Source: CAMLOF01 sp041913045
GTDB lineage: Bacteria > Pseudomonadota > Gammaproteobacteria > Burkholderiales > Burkholderiaceae_C
Length of the DNA stretch: 61,946 bases
Reading direction: 5' to 3'
Assembly (NCBI GenBank): GCA_041913045.1
Contig: JAYSGB010000026.1
Location: 1 to 61,946 of the forward strand
Shown here in pieces: positions 7,365 through 15,972 of this stretch. Both the position numbers and the translations under genes were made by a program. The notes beneath the pieces are model-generated. The model worked only from the letters and a program-made list of their open reading frames with translations, was not told the DNA's origin and did not search any database. The first letter of the stretch is position 1; the number at the start of each line of letters is the position of its first letter.

Positions 7365-9026
7365 ATGTCTGGATTTGAAATTTCGCGTGGTGGGGCGGCT
7401 CGTGTTTGGGGCGTACCGTACCTGAGGTGGTCGCCTTTAGCTGCAAACTTGATGGACCGCTTGACGGTGCGGACCAGCTTGTTGCTGGCTTTTGCGACCA
7501 TGTTGCTGGGGGCGCTGGTCATAGGCATCTTTTCCCTGCGCCAGATGGGCGGATTGAATGACGCCAGCCGCGTTCTTTACGACCAGGCATACCGAGCAGG
7601 CCAGGCGGCAGAGCAGGTCCGTAGTGGGTTGTTGAGGGCCAGCCGGGCGCAGTCGCAGTTGCTGACCGCCACCACGGCTTCGGAGCGCGACGCGCTTGGC
7701 GCACAAGTGGCCAGCAGCCTTCGTCATGTTTCCGATCAAATGGCTGTTTTGCGTGCTTTTGCGTCAGATGATCCGTCTGCGGTCAGTACGGTCGAGGCGC
7801 TGGCGGTGGCTGAAACGGGGTTTGCCCGGCTGTTAGAGGGTTACGTGACCTTGGTCAAGGCCCAGCCTCTGGACCTGATGCAGATGAGCCCTGACGTGGT
7901 GACGCAGGACGCGCGTCTGCAGCACGAAACCCGCAAGCTCGAAAAAATCGTGGATGAGTTGGTCGCCCAGCGCGCGCAGTCGGCCGAAGCGACGATGACC
8001 GATGCGGATCGTATCTATCACATGTCAATGAGCTGGATGGCCGCCATCACGCTGGTGCTGGTGGTGTTGGCTGGCGCCATCAGTGCCTGGGTCACACAGC
8101 GTTTGATGCGCCAGCTTGGCGCGGAGCCCGCGCATGCCAAAGCCATTGCGGGGGATATCGCCCAAGGGCGATTGAATGGAGAGATCCGTGTAGCGGCGCG
8201 TCACGCCGGTAGCCTGATGCATTCGCTCGCTGAAATGAGGGCGCAGTTGGCGCAGACTTTGAGCGAGGTGGCGGTGAGCTCCCGGCAGGTGGCAGAAGCA
8301 TCTGGCGAAATCACGGCGGGCAACCAGGCCTTGGCCGAGCGTACCGATCAGCAGACAGATGCGCTGGCACAAGCCGCCATGAACATTCGGCAGATGGCCG
8401 ACATTGCCCGTCGCAATGCCGACGGGGCCAGCGAGGCGGTGACGCTGACCGCTCAAGCCCACCAGGCTGCACGCATTGGCAGCGACGTGGTGGTTGATGT
8501 TGCCCAGACCATGGCGCAGATCGATCAGGGCACGCGCGCTATTCAGTCCATCACAGGCGTTATCGAGGGCATCGCGTTCCGTACGAACATCCTGGCGTTG
8601 AATGCCGCCGTCGAGGCTGCACATGCGGGTGAGCACGGCAGGGGCTTCGCCGTGGTTGCCGCCGAGGTACGTGAACTGGCCAGACGCAGCGCGGATGCCG
8701 CGCGCGAGATCAACGACATCATCCATGGCTCAACCGCCAAGGTGCATAGTGGCGTGGAGCAGACGCAACAGGCCCGCGCAGCCATCCTCAAGGTGACAGA
8801 GGCCATCCAGTCCGTGAGCAACGTGATGGAGGAGATCTCTGTGGCGTCAGCGGAGCAGAGCGAGGGCATTGAAGAGATCAACCGCGCTGTGACTGGCTTG
8901 GATGCGGGCAACCAGCAGAACGCGGCTCTTGCGCAGCAAGGTGTGGTGACTGCCCGCCTGCTGGATACGCAGGCACGGAGGCTGGATGATTTGCTCAGCC
9001 GCTTCGAGCTGGGCGTTCAGGGGTGA
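7365..9026 (+). CDS. Methyl-accepting chemotaxis protein
   Basis: A transmembrane chemoreceptor, 553 aa from ATG 7365, chosen because GGAGG lies ten bases upstream. ATG 7452 (524 aa) has no clear ribosome site but gives a more usual short N-terminus before the first membrane helix (SLLLAFATMLLGALVIGIF). A roughly 170-residue helical periplasmic domain follows, then a second helix (MAAITLVLVVLAGAISAWV), a HAMP-like linker and the conserved signalling hairpin (FRTNILALNAAVEAAHAGEHGRGFAVVAAEVR). It ends LSRFELGVQG without an NWETF-type pentapeptide. No che genes are nearby, so it is an orphan receptor that should report to a CheA/CheW array encoded elsewhere. The ligand is unknown. Confidence 0.9.
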   Translation: MSGFEISRGGAARVWGVPYLRWSPLAANLMDRLTVRTSLLLAFATMLLGALVIGIFSLRQMGGLNDASRVLYDQAYRAGQAAEQVRSGLLRASRAQSQLLTATTASERDALGAQVASSLRHVSDQMAVLRAFASDDPSAVSTVEALAVAETGFARLLEGYVTLVKAQPLDLMQMSPDVVTQDARLQHETRKLEKIVDELVAQRAQSAEATMTDADRIYHMSMSWMAAITLVLVVLAGAISAWVTQRLMRQLGAEPAHAKAIAGDIAQGRLNGEIRVAARHAGSLMHSLAEMRAQLAQTLSEVAVSSRQVAEASGEITAGNQALAERTDQQTDALAQAAMNIRQMADIARRNADGASEAVTLTAQAHQAARIGSDVVVDVAQTMAQIDQGTRAIQSITGVIEGIAFRTNILALNAAVEAAHAGEHGRGFAVVAAEVRELARRSADAAREINDIIHGSTAKVHSGVEQTQQARAAILKVTEAIQSVSNVMEEISVASAEQSEGIEEINRAVTGLDAGNQQNAALAQQGVVTARLLDTQARRLDDLLSRFELGVQG

Positions 9027-9041
9027 ACGCCCGTCCTGGGG

Positions 9042-9890
9042 TCACTTGAACACAACCGTCTTGTGGCCGTTGAGCAGCACGCGGTGCTCGCTGTGCCATT
9101 TGACGGCTCGGGCCAGCACCTGGCTCTCGGTGTCGCGGCCTATGGCCGTGAGGTCGTCCACCGTCATGCTGTGGTCCACACGGGCCACGTCCTGCTCGAT
9201 GATGGGGCCTTCGTCCAGGTCGGCCGTCACGTAGTGGGCTGTCGCGCCAATGAGCTTGACCCCACGGTCGTGCGCCTGGTAGTAGGGCTTGGCACCTTTG
9301 AAGCTGGGCAGGAAGCTGTGGTGGATGTTGATCGCCTTGCCTGAGAGCTGGGTGCACATGTTGTCGCTGAGGATCTGCATGTAGCGGGCCAGCACCACGA
9401 GATCGGCCTGCTCCTGGCGGATGATGTCCAACTGGCGGGCTTCCACTTCTGCCTTGGTGGCTGCCGAAACGGGCAGGTGGTGGAAGGGAATGTTGTAGCT
9501 GGCCGCGAGCTGGTAGAAGTCGCGGTGGTTGCTGATGATGGCCCTGATGTCCAGGCGCAGCAGCCCGCTCTTCCAGCGGAAGAGCAGATCGTTTAGGCAG
9601 TGGCCTTGCTGGCTTACCAGCAAGACTGTGCGCATGGGCTCACGCAAGGGGTGCAAGCCCCATTGCATGGCGTGGTTTTCGGCGAAGGTCTGCACCTTTT
9701 GCTGCAACTCGGCCGCAGGCAGGCGGTCGCAGACGAACTGCACTCGCATGAAGAACAGGCCGGTGTCGTGGTCGTTGTACTGGGCAGCTTCCTCGATGTT
9801 GCCGCCGTGTTCCAGCAAAAAGCCCGATACGGCATGCACGATGCCAGGTTTGTCCTGGCAGGACAGGGTCAAAACGTAAGTCGCGTTCAT
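9042..9890 (-). CDS. purU: Formyltetrahydrofolate deformylase
   Basis: 282 residues from ATG 9890, the usual PurU length; an upstream in-frame extension is not family-like. The N-terminal ACT domain (about 1-85, LTLSCQDKPGIVHAVSGFL) is followed by a formyltransferase-fold catalytic domain. The active-site triad is visible: Asn in ISNHRDF, His in INIHHSFLPSF and Asp in ADLDEGPI. The enzyme hydrolyses 10-formyl-THF to formate and THF, balancing one-carbon units and supplying formate for purine synthesis. It is convergent with the chemoreceptor gene 15 bases away, and the ChaN-like gene lies upstream on the same strand after 32 bases. Confidence 0.95.
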   Translation of the reverse strand: MNATYVLTLSCQDKPGIVHAVSGFLLEHGGNIEEAAQYNDHDTGLFFMRVQFVCDRLPAAELQQKVQTFAENHAMQWGLHPLREPMRTVLLVSQQGHCLNDLLFRWKSGLLRLDIRAIISNHRDFYQLAASYNIPFHHLPVSAATKAEVEARQLDIIRQEQADLVVLARYMQILSDNMCTQLSGKAINIHHSFLPSFKGAKPYYQAHDRGVKLIGATAHYVTADLDEGPIIEQDVARVDHSMTVDDLTAIGRDTESQVLARAVKWHSEHRVLLNGHKTVVFK

Positions 9891-9922
9891 GGTGGCGTGA
9901 TTGTCGCAGCCTTGGCGTGGGT

Positions 9923-10822
9923 TCAGCGGGGGAGCTGTTTGTGCAGTTCTGCGCAGTGGTCGGCTTGCGGCTGGCGCGCGGTGTACCAGTGGGTTCCAGA
10001 TGCTGATGCCGTGCTCTCGTCCATGGGGCCCATCAGCACGGATTGCACGGGGCCTGCACTCGCGGGCCATGGCGGCGGAAGCCGGTTCAAGTGGATGGGG
10101 ACCCCCAGATCCTGTCTGGCGTGTTCGTTGCCGCAGAGAAGCACTGCGGTGCGGTCTGGTTGCCAGGCGCTGGCCAGGGCCTGCGCCATGGAAACATCCC
10201 GGGCGATCTGGATGCGGGCCATGCCAGGAATGTGTTGTGCAGGCAACAAATTGCAGTGTCCTTCGCGGATGCGGTCCTGCAAGGTTGCCAGGGCGCGCTC
10301 AGAAAGCCTGTTGTCGAGTGCCGGGTCGTTCATGGCTGATCGCATGCCGTTTCTAGGCAGGTTGCCCCCCGAAACGGGTACGCCCGCGCGTATCGCGGCC
10401 ATCACCGGCTGCCGGTAGCGGCTCCACGGCCATGAGTTTTCTTGCCACGCCAACGCCTGTCGAACGTCATTCTCGCTAGCGGTGGCGGGCAGGTCATGGG
10501 TGCTTTGTCCCCGCTCCGCCATCTCCAGCACCAAGGCAGCAAGAATGCCGTCTGCTGCCAGCGTTTGCAGCACAGTTGCCTGCAGGGGCGGGTGGTCGGG
10601 GGCGTCATGCAATTCACCGAGCAAGAGCGCTGGGCAGGGCAGCAGGCGACGCAAGCGGTTAGCCACGTGCCCGGGCTGCGTTTCCTCCCGGGAGTCATCC
10701 GATGGCAAGTGTGCGCAGCCTACCATCCACAGTGAACCCAGGGCGCCCAGCAGTGCGCGGCGCCGGGGGAGTTCCGGCGCCGATCGGGGGTGTGGGCGGT
10801 TGGGGGCGCGCATTGCACGCAT
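9923..10822 (-). CDS. ChaN-like haem-binding lipoprotein
   Basis: About 299 residues from ATG 10822 (ATG 10813 is an equal alternative). An N-terminal Arg-rich stretch and short hydrophobic segment end in a lipobox-like MVGC, suggesting a lipoprotein. The core contains LLLGELHDAPDH, matching the GExHD motif of the ChaN/DUF399 family, plus VLEMAERG and a late LLCGNEHARQDLG. ChaN proteins bind cofacial haem and are linked to iron uptake in Campylobacter; that role is only a possibility here, since no haem transporter is adjacent. The gene is divergent from the AbrB-family gene with 30 bases between starts. Confidence 0.78.
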   Translation of the reverse strand: MRAMRAPNRPHPRSAPELPRRRALLGALGSLWMVGCAHLPSDDSREETQPGHVANRLRRLLPCPALLLGELHDAPDHPPLQATVLQTLAADGILAALVLEMAERGQSTHDLPATASENDVRQALAWQENSWPWSRYRQPVMAAIRAGVPVSGGNLPRNGMRSAMNDPALDNRLSERALATLQDRIREGHCNLLPAQHIPGMARIQIARDVSMAQALASAWQPDRTAVLLCGNEHARQDLGVPIHLNRLPPPWPASAGPVQSVLMGPMDESTASASGTHWYTARQPQADHCAELHKQLPR

Positions 10823-10852
10823 ACTACGCGCCTTGTCATTTCGGGGGTGTTC

Positions 10853-11941
10853 ATGAGGGGTTGGTCGAGTGCCTTGCGCACGCACGGAGTCAGAGTGCTG
10901 GGTACGTTGGCGCTGGCATGGCTGGCTGCGCAGGCGTGCGTATGGCTTGCCACGCCGATTCCATGGATGATTGGCCCGTTGCTGGCCACAGCGCTGGTCT
11001 CTCTCATGGGCGCGCCCACTGCGAGTCACCATCGGTTGCGCAACGTGGGGCAATGGGTCATCGGTGCGGCGCTGGGCCTTTATTTCACCCCCGAGGTTGG
11101 GCGCCTGGTGGCAGGTTTGTGGTGGGCAGTAGCGCTGGGCATCGCCTGGGCGCTGTGGCTGGGTTGGCTGTTTGGGCGCTGGCTGCTGCGTGTGCACACG
11201 CCCCACCTTGGCGCAACGCTTTCACCGCAGAGCTTGCGTGCAACCACCTATTTTTCTGGCTCCATTGGCGCGGCGTCCGAGATGACGTTGCTCGCAGAGC
11301 GCGCCGGAGCTCGCACAGACCTTGTGGCTGCCGCGCACAGCCTGCGGGTGTTGATGGTGACGTTGACGGTGCCCTTCGCGATGCAGCTCTCGGGGGCCGC
11401 TGGGGCGGAGCTGTTTGCAGCACCGGCGAGGCGGGTTGACCTGATGGGTTTGTTGTGGCTGGGGGTATGCACGGGCCTGGGGGGCTGGGTGGCTTATTGG
11501 CTGAAACGAGCCAACCCGTGGTTCATGGGTGCACTGTTTGCCGCGATTGGGCTGACCTTGGCCGGGCAGGACTGGTCGGCACTGCCACAGTGGCTGACCA
11601 ACGCCGCGCAACTGGTGATTGGGGTGAGCCTGGGTGTGCGCTTTCGCCCGGCCTTCCTGCACACTGCGCCTCGCTGGCTGGGGTCTGTGGCGCTGGCCAC
11701 TGTGCTCATGATGGCTCTGTGTGCCGCCTTTGCCTGGGCTTTGTCTGGTTTGACGGGGTTGCATGCGGCCACACTCGTGTTGGCAACTTCACCTGGAGGG
11801 ATCGCTGAGATGTCCATCACAGCCAAGGTGTTGCATCTCGGGGTGCCCGTGGTCATCGCGTTCCAGGCTTGTCGACTGGTGGCCGTGCTGATGTTGGTGG
11901 CACCAATGTACCGATGGCTTGAGGCACGTCAGACTGCGTAG
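10853..11941 (+). CDS. AbrB-family integral membrane protein
   Basis: 362 residues, almost entirely hydrophobic, with two similar halves: IPWMIGPLLATALVSLMGAP / IGAALGLYFTPEV in the first and NPWFMGALFAAIGLTLAG / IGVSLGVRFRPAF in the second. This repeat, ending with ATSPGGIAEMSITAKVLHLGVPVVIAFQ, is characteristic of the AbrB membrane family (unrelated to the Bacillus DNA-binding AbrB). E. coli AbrB was named as a regulator of aidB, but the fold suggests a transporter. Start ATG 10853 follows a GGGGGTG stretch. Substrate unknown; neighbours (ChaN-like, Dps) hint only weakly at metal or stress biology. Confidence 0.82.
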   Translation: MRGWSSALRTHGVRVLGTLALAWLAAQACVWLATPIPWMIGPLLATALVSLMGAPTASHHRLRNVGQWVIGAALGLYFTPEVGRLVAGLWWAVALGIAWALWLGWLFGRWLLRVHTPHLGATLSPQSLRATTYFSGSIGAASEMTLLAERAGARTDLVAAAHSLRVLMVTLTVPFAMQLSGAAGAELFAAPARRVDLMGLLWLGVCTGLGGWVAYWLKRANPWFMGALFAAIGLTLAGQDWSALPQWLTNAAQLVIGVSLGVRFRPAFLHTAPRWLGSVALATVLMMALCAAFAWALSGLTGLHAATLVLATSPGGIAEMSITAKVLHLGVPVVIAFQACRLVAVLMLVAPMYRWLEARQTA

Positions 11942-12060
11942 CATTCCCGCGCCGGGCTTCCTAGGGTTGTCGATAAGATACCCATGGATCACTCACGCGC
12001 CTCCATGACGGCAGCGCTGCTCGTGCTTCTGTTTTTCGATAACACTTTCAGGAGAGCTTC

Positions 12061-12567
12061 ATGGCGAAGAAAGCCGCTACCCCAGCCAAGTCGTTGAAGA
12101 TGGACATTGGTATCAGTGAAAAGGACCGCGCAGCGATTGCCCAGGGCTTGAGCCGTCTGCTTGCAGACACCTATACCCTGTACCTGACCACGCACAACTT
12201 CCACTGGAACGTGACCGGGCCGATGTTCAACAGCCTGCACGACATGTTCATGCAGCAGTACACCGAGCTGTGGAACGCCGTGGATCCGATCGCCGAGCGC
12301 ATCCGCTCTCTGGGGCACGTGGCGCCGGGTTCGTACGCGCAATACGGCAAGCTCAGTTCTTTGCCCGACGCGCCGGAAACGCCGCCCAAGGCCATGGAGA
12401 TGGTCCGCATCCTGGCGCAAGGCCATGAGGCCGTCGCGCGAACCGCGCGCAGCATTTTCCCACTGGTGGAAAAAGCGAGCGACGAGCCCACCGCCGACGT
12501 GCTGGTGCAGCGCCTGACCGTGCACGAGCAGGCGGCCTGGATGCTGCGCAGCCTGCTGGAAGAGTGA
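12061..12567 (+). CDS. dps: Dps, DNA-binding ferritin-like stress protein
   Basis: 168 residues. Inter-subunit ferroxidase ligands are all visible: His in NFHWNV, His and Asp in LHDMF, Asp and Glu in VDPIAERI. The Lys/Ala-rich N-terminal tail (MAKKAATPAKSLK) is the kind that binds DNA in E. coli Dps. The protein oxidises Fe(II) with hydrogen peroxide, stores iron and compacts DNA in stationary phase. AGGAGAG precedes the ATG. oxyR lies about 21 kb away in this window, so peroxide control is plausible, but no convincing OxyR site was found in 11942-12060. A strong hairpin terminator follows. Confidence 0.96.
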   Translation: MAKKAATPAKSLKMDIGISEKDRAAIAQGLSRLLADTYTLYLTTHNFHWNVTGPMFNSLHDMFMQQYTELWNAVDPIAERIRSLGHVAPGSYAQYGKLSSLPDAPETPPKAMEMVRILAQGHEAVARTARSIFPLVEKASDEPTADVLVQRLTVHEQAAWMLRSLLEE

Positions 12568-12594
12568 TCCCGGCGGTTTGCCTTGGAAAAAGAA

Positions 12595-12623
12595 AAAGCC
12601 CTTGCGTGACCCGCAAGGGCTTT
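12595..12623. terminator. Bidirectional intrinsic terminator after dps
   Basis: Perfect 12-bp stem AAAGCCCTTGCG / CGCAAGGGCTTT with a five-base loop TGACC. An A-run lies on the 5' side and T-rich sequence follows on the 3' side, so it can serve both dps (plus) and the DUF3567 gene (minus), whose stops face each other here. Confidence 0.85.
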
Positions 12624-12642
12624 CTGCTTTGAGGCGGCCAGC

Positions 12643-12933
12643 TCAGTGGACGATCACAGGCATCTGCGCCAAGGTGGCGTAGCCTTCAAGCGTGTCTTCC
12701 ACTTCTTCCTGGGTGGGCGTGTTTTGCTGCCAGGCCAGGATGCGTTGCTGGAACATTTCAGCCCAAGACCCGTCGAGGTAAACCTCCTTGCCGGACCGTT
12801 TGTCAACGATCTCGAAGCCATGGCGAGGCAACTGCGGACCCGCCGGTGCAGCTTCGGCCCCGTCTTTCTGATCGGGAGCGTTGGCGTAGATGTGCACCAC
12901 GGCGAATGAATCAGAGTCGTAGAGCATGTGCAT
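12643..12933 (-). CDS. DUF3567 family protein
   Basis: 96 residues, small and soluble. The N-terminus MHMLYDSDSFAVVHIY, central GFEIVDKRSGKEVYLDGSWAEMF and C-terminal PVIVH match my recollection of DUF3567, a family confined largely to Burkholderiales. The function is unknown. It is transcribed towards dps, sharing the terminator at 12595-12623, and the next gene upstream on the same strand (DUF3108) ends 123 bases away, so it probably has its own promoter in that gap; I could not single out one there. Confidence 0.8.
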   Translation of the reverse strand: MHMLYDSDSFAVVHIYANAPDQKDGAEAAPAGPQLPRHGFEIVDKRSGKEVYLDGSWAEMFQQRILAWQQNTPTQEEVEDTLEGYATLAQMPVIVH

Positions 12934-13056
12934 GATTCAAATGTCCTCGAAACGCGAAAACCCTGCAAGCATCCGGCTGATCCTGGCGTTGCGGCTTTCG
13001 ACCTTTTTGCAACATCTTGGAGATGGGGTTGCGGGTTTTGGTTTCAAGTGGTCAGA

Positions 13057-13791
13057 TCAACGGCGGCTCAGGCGCTGATCAACGGTGTCGCCGTCGTCTT
13101 CGACGAGGCGAATACGTACGGGAATGAACTGCAGACTGGGGGCGAACCAAAGGGTCATCCGGGTGTCGCCGGGGTGGCGTGCTTCCCGTTCAAGCTTCCA
13201 GGTGGGCAGCTTCCCTGCTGGCAGGTCCAGGGTCTCAGTGCCTCTCCAGGTAAACGTCCATGTCTGTGCCTGGGCCGGGCTTAGCACGGGAAGGCTCCAG
13301 CTCTGCCCGGGTGCCGGAGGGTTTTTTTGCCCAGCCAGCAAAAAGCCCAGTTGGAAGAACAGGCTCAGGCGGTCCTGTGCTCCCGGTGGGAGGGGCAGGG
13401 CTGTGTCGGGTGTGTTTGATGTGTAGCTGGCGCGTGTCCAGTCCATGTCCAGCCGTCGTTCCTTGCGCGCGCGATCAATGAACGTGTCAGGGCGCAGACC
13501 TTGCGGGGTCAGGGTGCCTTGGCTGATTTGAGTCCGACTGCCGAAGAATGTGGCGCTCAGCACCATGGTCGCCTCGTAGCGCTGGCCTCTGGGTTTCCAA
13601 CCCAGGGTGCCGCTGGCCCGGTACGGTATGCCTTTGGCGCTGCCAGAAACGTCGTAAGACCATTCGCCAGGAGCCGGTAAATCTTCAGTAGCGGCGGGTT
13701 GTGCCAGGGCGTGCCACGGTGGCAGCGTGGCCAGCAATGGCAGGCTCAGCAACAGCCTGCGAAGGCTTGAGATGCGGCGGGAAGGAGGCAT
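13057..13791 (-). CDS. DUF3108 family periplasmic protein
   Basis: 244 residues from ATG 13791. A signal peptide is clear: Arg-rich start (MPPSRRISSLRRLL), hydrophobic LLSLPLLATLPPW, cleavage near ALAQP. The mature protein shows a beta-strand pattern (WSYDVSGSAKGIPYRASGTLGWKP, TFIDRARKERRLDMDW, LWFAPSLQFIPVRIRL) typical of DUF3108 proteins, which probably adopt a beta-barrel or sandwich fold in the periplasm. Function unknown. The open frame continues far upstream antisense to the FAH-family gene, but that part is only a shadow. It is divergent from the FAH-family gene, with 111 bases between the starts. Confidence 0.8.
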   Translation of the reverse strand: MPPSRRISSLRRLLLSLPLLATLPPWHALAQPAATEDLPAPGEWSYDVSGSAKGIPYRASGTLGWKPRGQRYEATMVLSATFFGSRTQISQGTLTPQGLRPDTFIDRARKERRLDMDWTRASYTSNTPDTALPLPPGAQDRLSLFFQLGFLLAGQKNPPAPGQSWSLPVLSPAQAQTWTFTWRGTETLDLPAGKLPTWKLEREARHPGDTRMTLWFAPSLQFIPVRIRLVEDDGDTVDQRLSRR

Positions 13792-13902
13792 GCGCTGGAT
13801 CGTACACTCAGCACAAACCGGCCTGTGCCGACAATGCGTATCCAAACGCAAGTGGATTTTTACGTTGCCGCCTCGCTCTTGGTCGAGGTACAGGAACCCC
13901 AG

Positions 13903-14907
13903 ATGAAACTCGCCACCTACAAGGACGGCTCGCGCGATGGCCAACTCGTGGTCGTTTCGCGCGACCTGAGCACCGCACACTACGCCACTGGCGTCGCTCA
14001 CAAATTGCAACAGGTGCTGGACGACTGGAATTTCATCGCCCCCCAGTTGCAGGATCTTTACGTCACCCTCAATCAGGGAAAGGCCCGGCATGCGTTCGCC
14101 TTTGACCCGCGCATGTGCATGGCGCCGCTGCCGCGCGCCTACCAGTGGGCGGACGGCTCGGCCTACCTGAACCATGTGGAGCTTGTCCGCCTGGCGCGCA
14201 ACAGTGAAGTACCCGCTGATTACTACACCAGCCCCCTGGTGTATCAGGGTGGCAGCGACGACTTCCTGGGGCCGACCGATGACGTGACCGTGCCTGACGA
14301 GTCCTGGGGCATCGACTTCGAGGCTGAAATTGCCGTCATCACCAGTGACGTGCCCATGGGCGCCACGCCCGAGCAGGGGCTGGATGCCATCCGCCTGGTG
14401 ATGCTGGCCAACGACGTGTCGTTGCGGCATCTCATCCCCGATGAGTTGGCCAAGGGGTTCGGCTTTTACCAGAGCAAGCCGGCCACGGCCTTCAGCCCGG
14501 TGGCCGTCACGCTCGACGAACTGGGCGAAGCCTGGCAGCAGGGCCGCCTGCACCTGACGTTGCAGTCCACCTGGAACGGCCGCAAGGTAGGCATGTGCGA
14601 CGCGGGCGAGATGACCTTTCACTTCGGCCAGTTGATTGCGCACCTGTGCAAGACGCGCCGGGCGCGTGCGGGCAGCATCGTGGGCAGCGGCACCGTCAGC
14701 AACAAGGGCGTGCAGGTGGACGGCCGCCAGGAATGGCCCAAGGGTTACAGCTGTATCGCCGAAAAGCGCGCCATCGAAACCATTCAGGATGGCAAGCCCG
14801 TGACCGATTACATGAAGTTTGGCGACACCATCCGCATCGAGATGAAGGGCCGCGACGGCCAGAGCATCTTCGGCGCCATCGACCAGACCATCGCGCCTCT
14901 GGATTGA
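13903..14907 (+). CDS. Fumarylacetoacetate hydrolase (FAH) family protein
   Basis: 334 residues from ATG 13903, preceded by AGGA. The catalytic FAH fold is recognisable from metal-binding acidic residues in WGIDFEAEIAVI and an Asp in MLANDVSLRHL, then IVGSGTVSNKG and a closing KFGDTIRIEM. FAH proteins cleave C-C bonds of beta-diketo or 2-oxo acids (fumarylacetoacetate, acylpyruvates). The N-terminal extension of about 80 residues resembles the fumarylacetoacetase-like subgroup. It is followed after 11 bases by the deacetylase-like gene, so the two are likely cotranscribed. No homogentisate pathway genes are close by, so the substrate is undetermined. Confidence 0.85.
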   Translation: MKLATYKDGSRDGQLVVVSRDLSTAHYATGVAHKLQQVLDDWNFIAPQLQDLYVTLNQGKARHAFAFDPRMCMAPLPRAYQWADGSAYLNHVELVRLARNSEVPADYYTSPLVYQGGSDDFLGPTDDVTVPDESWGIDFEAEIAVITSDVPMGATPEQGLDAIRLVMLANDVSLRHLIPDELAKGFGFYQSKPATAFSPVAVTLDELGEAWQQGRLHLTLQSTWNGRKVGMCDAGEMTFHFGQLIAHLCKTRRARAGSIVGSGTVSNKGVQVDGRQEWPKGYSCIAEKRAIETIQDGKPVTDYMKFGDTIRIEMKGRDGQSIFGAIDQTIAPLD

Positions 14908-14918
14908 CAGGAGCACAC

Positions 14919-15965
14919 ATGCAAGTTTTTCACAACCCGCTGCACGGCGGCCATGTGGGCCGCCACGAGATGTTCCGGGGCAAGCTGGTGCCCTGCCACG
15001 AAACCCCGGACCGGCTGGACCATGTGCTGGCCGAACTGCGCCGCCGTCAGGTGGGCACGCTGGTTATGCCCGGCGAGGCGGATGAAACGCTGCTGCGCCA
15101 GATCCACACCGAACGTTACCTGCACTTCCTGGCCACGGCGTGGGACGAGTGGGTGGCACAGGACCCTGCCAATGCGGCGCTGGATATCCTGCCTTCGGTG
15201 TGGCCGGGCCACGCCTTCCGCACCGATGTGCTGCCCGCCAACTTTTCGGCGCGGGTGGGGTTGTTCTCCTTCGACGCGGGCACGCCGTTGACTTCAGGCA
15301 CCTGGGCGGCGGCACGCGCGGGCGCCGCTTGCGCGGTGGATGCGGCACGTGCCGTGGCCGGGGGGCAGCGCGTGGCGTTCTCGCTGTCGCGCCCGCCGGG
15401 GCACCATGCGGGGCCGGATTTTTTTGGTGGATACTGCTTCCTCAACAACGCGGCACTGGCCGCACAGGCCTTGCGCGACGCGGGCGCCCACCGCGTGGCC
15501 GTGCTTGACGTGGACTACCACCACGGCAATGGCACGCAGAGCATCTTCTACCGGCGCGACGACGTGCTCACCGTTTCGCTCCACGGTGACCCGCATACCG
15601 AATATCCCTTCTACCTGGGTTACGCCGACGAGCGCGGCGAAGGACTGGGCGAGGGCTGCAACGTCAACCTGCCCATGCCGCGCGGCACCGGGCCAGACAA
15701 ATGGTTCGAGACCCTGGCCCACGGCCTGCAGGCGGTGAAACGCCATGGCGCGCAGGCGTTGGTGGTGTCTCTGGGGGTGGACACTTACGAGGGCGACCCG
15801 ATTTCGGGCTTTCACCTGCGCAGCGCGGATTACTTCCGTGTAGGCGAGGCGCTGGCCAGCGCGGGTCTGCCCACAGTTTTTGTGTTTGAAGGTGGTTACG
15901 CCGTGGCGGCCATTGGCGTGAACGTGGTCAACACGCTAGAAGGCTTCTTGGCCGCCGCACGCTGA
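14919..15965 (+). CDS. Histone-deacetylase-family amidohydrolase (acetylpolyamine-amidohydrolase-like)
   Basis: 348 residues from ATG 14919 with AGGAG just upstream. The zinc-dependent deacetylase core is complete: RPPGHHAGPDFFGGYCFLNN with the catalytic His pair, LDVDYHHGNGTQ supplying zinc ligands, SLGVDTYEGDP with another Asp, and FEGGYAV with the oxyanion Tyr. Bacterial members remove acetyl groups from polyamines or lysine side chains. The likely partner is the FAH-family gene directly upstream in the same operon. Which acyl substrate is used cannot be told; a role in polyamine or small-molecule catabolism is more likely than protein deacetylation. Confidence 0.9.
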   Translation: MQVFHNPLHGGHVGRHEMFRGKLVPCHETPDRLDHVLAELRRRQVGTLVMPGEADETLLRQIHTERYLHFLATAWDEWVAQDPANAALDILPSVWPGHAFRTDVLPANFSARVGLFSFDAGTPLTSGTWAAARAGAACAVDAARAVAGGQRVAFSLSRPPGHHAGPDFFGGYCFLNNAALAAQALRDAGAHRVAVLDVDYHHGNGTQSIFYRRDDVLTVSLHGDPHTEYPFYLGYADERGEGLGEGCNVNLPMPRGTGPDKWFETLAHGLQAVKRHGAQALVVSLGVDTYEGDPISGFHLRSADYFRVGEALASAGLPTVFVFEGGYAVAAIGVNVVNTLEGFLAAAR

Positions 15966-15972
15966 CCGCGTC

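Noticed and set aside
11942..12060. OxyR-binding site before dps
   Set aside because: GATA/ATC fragments and two copies of TCGATAA are present, but they do not match the spaced OxyR consensus well enough to call.
13792..14916. Minus-strand open frame continuous with the DUF3108 gene
   Set aside because: It is antisense to the FAH-family gene, whose motifs are intact; the DUF3108 signal peptide begins at 13791, so the extension is only a high-GC shadow.
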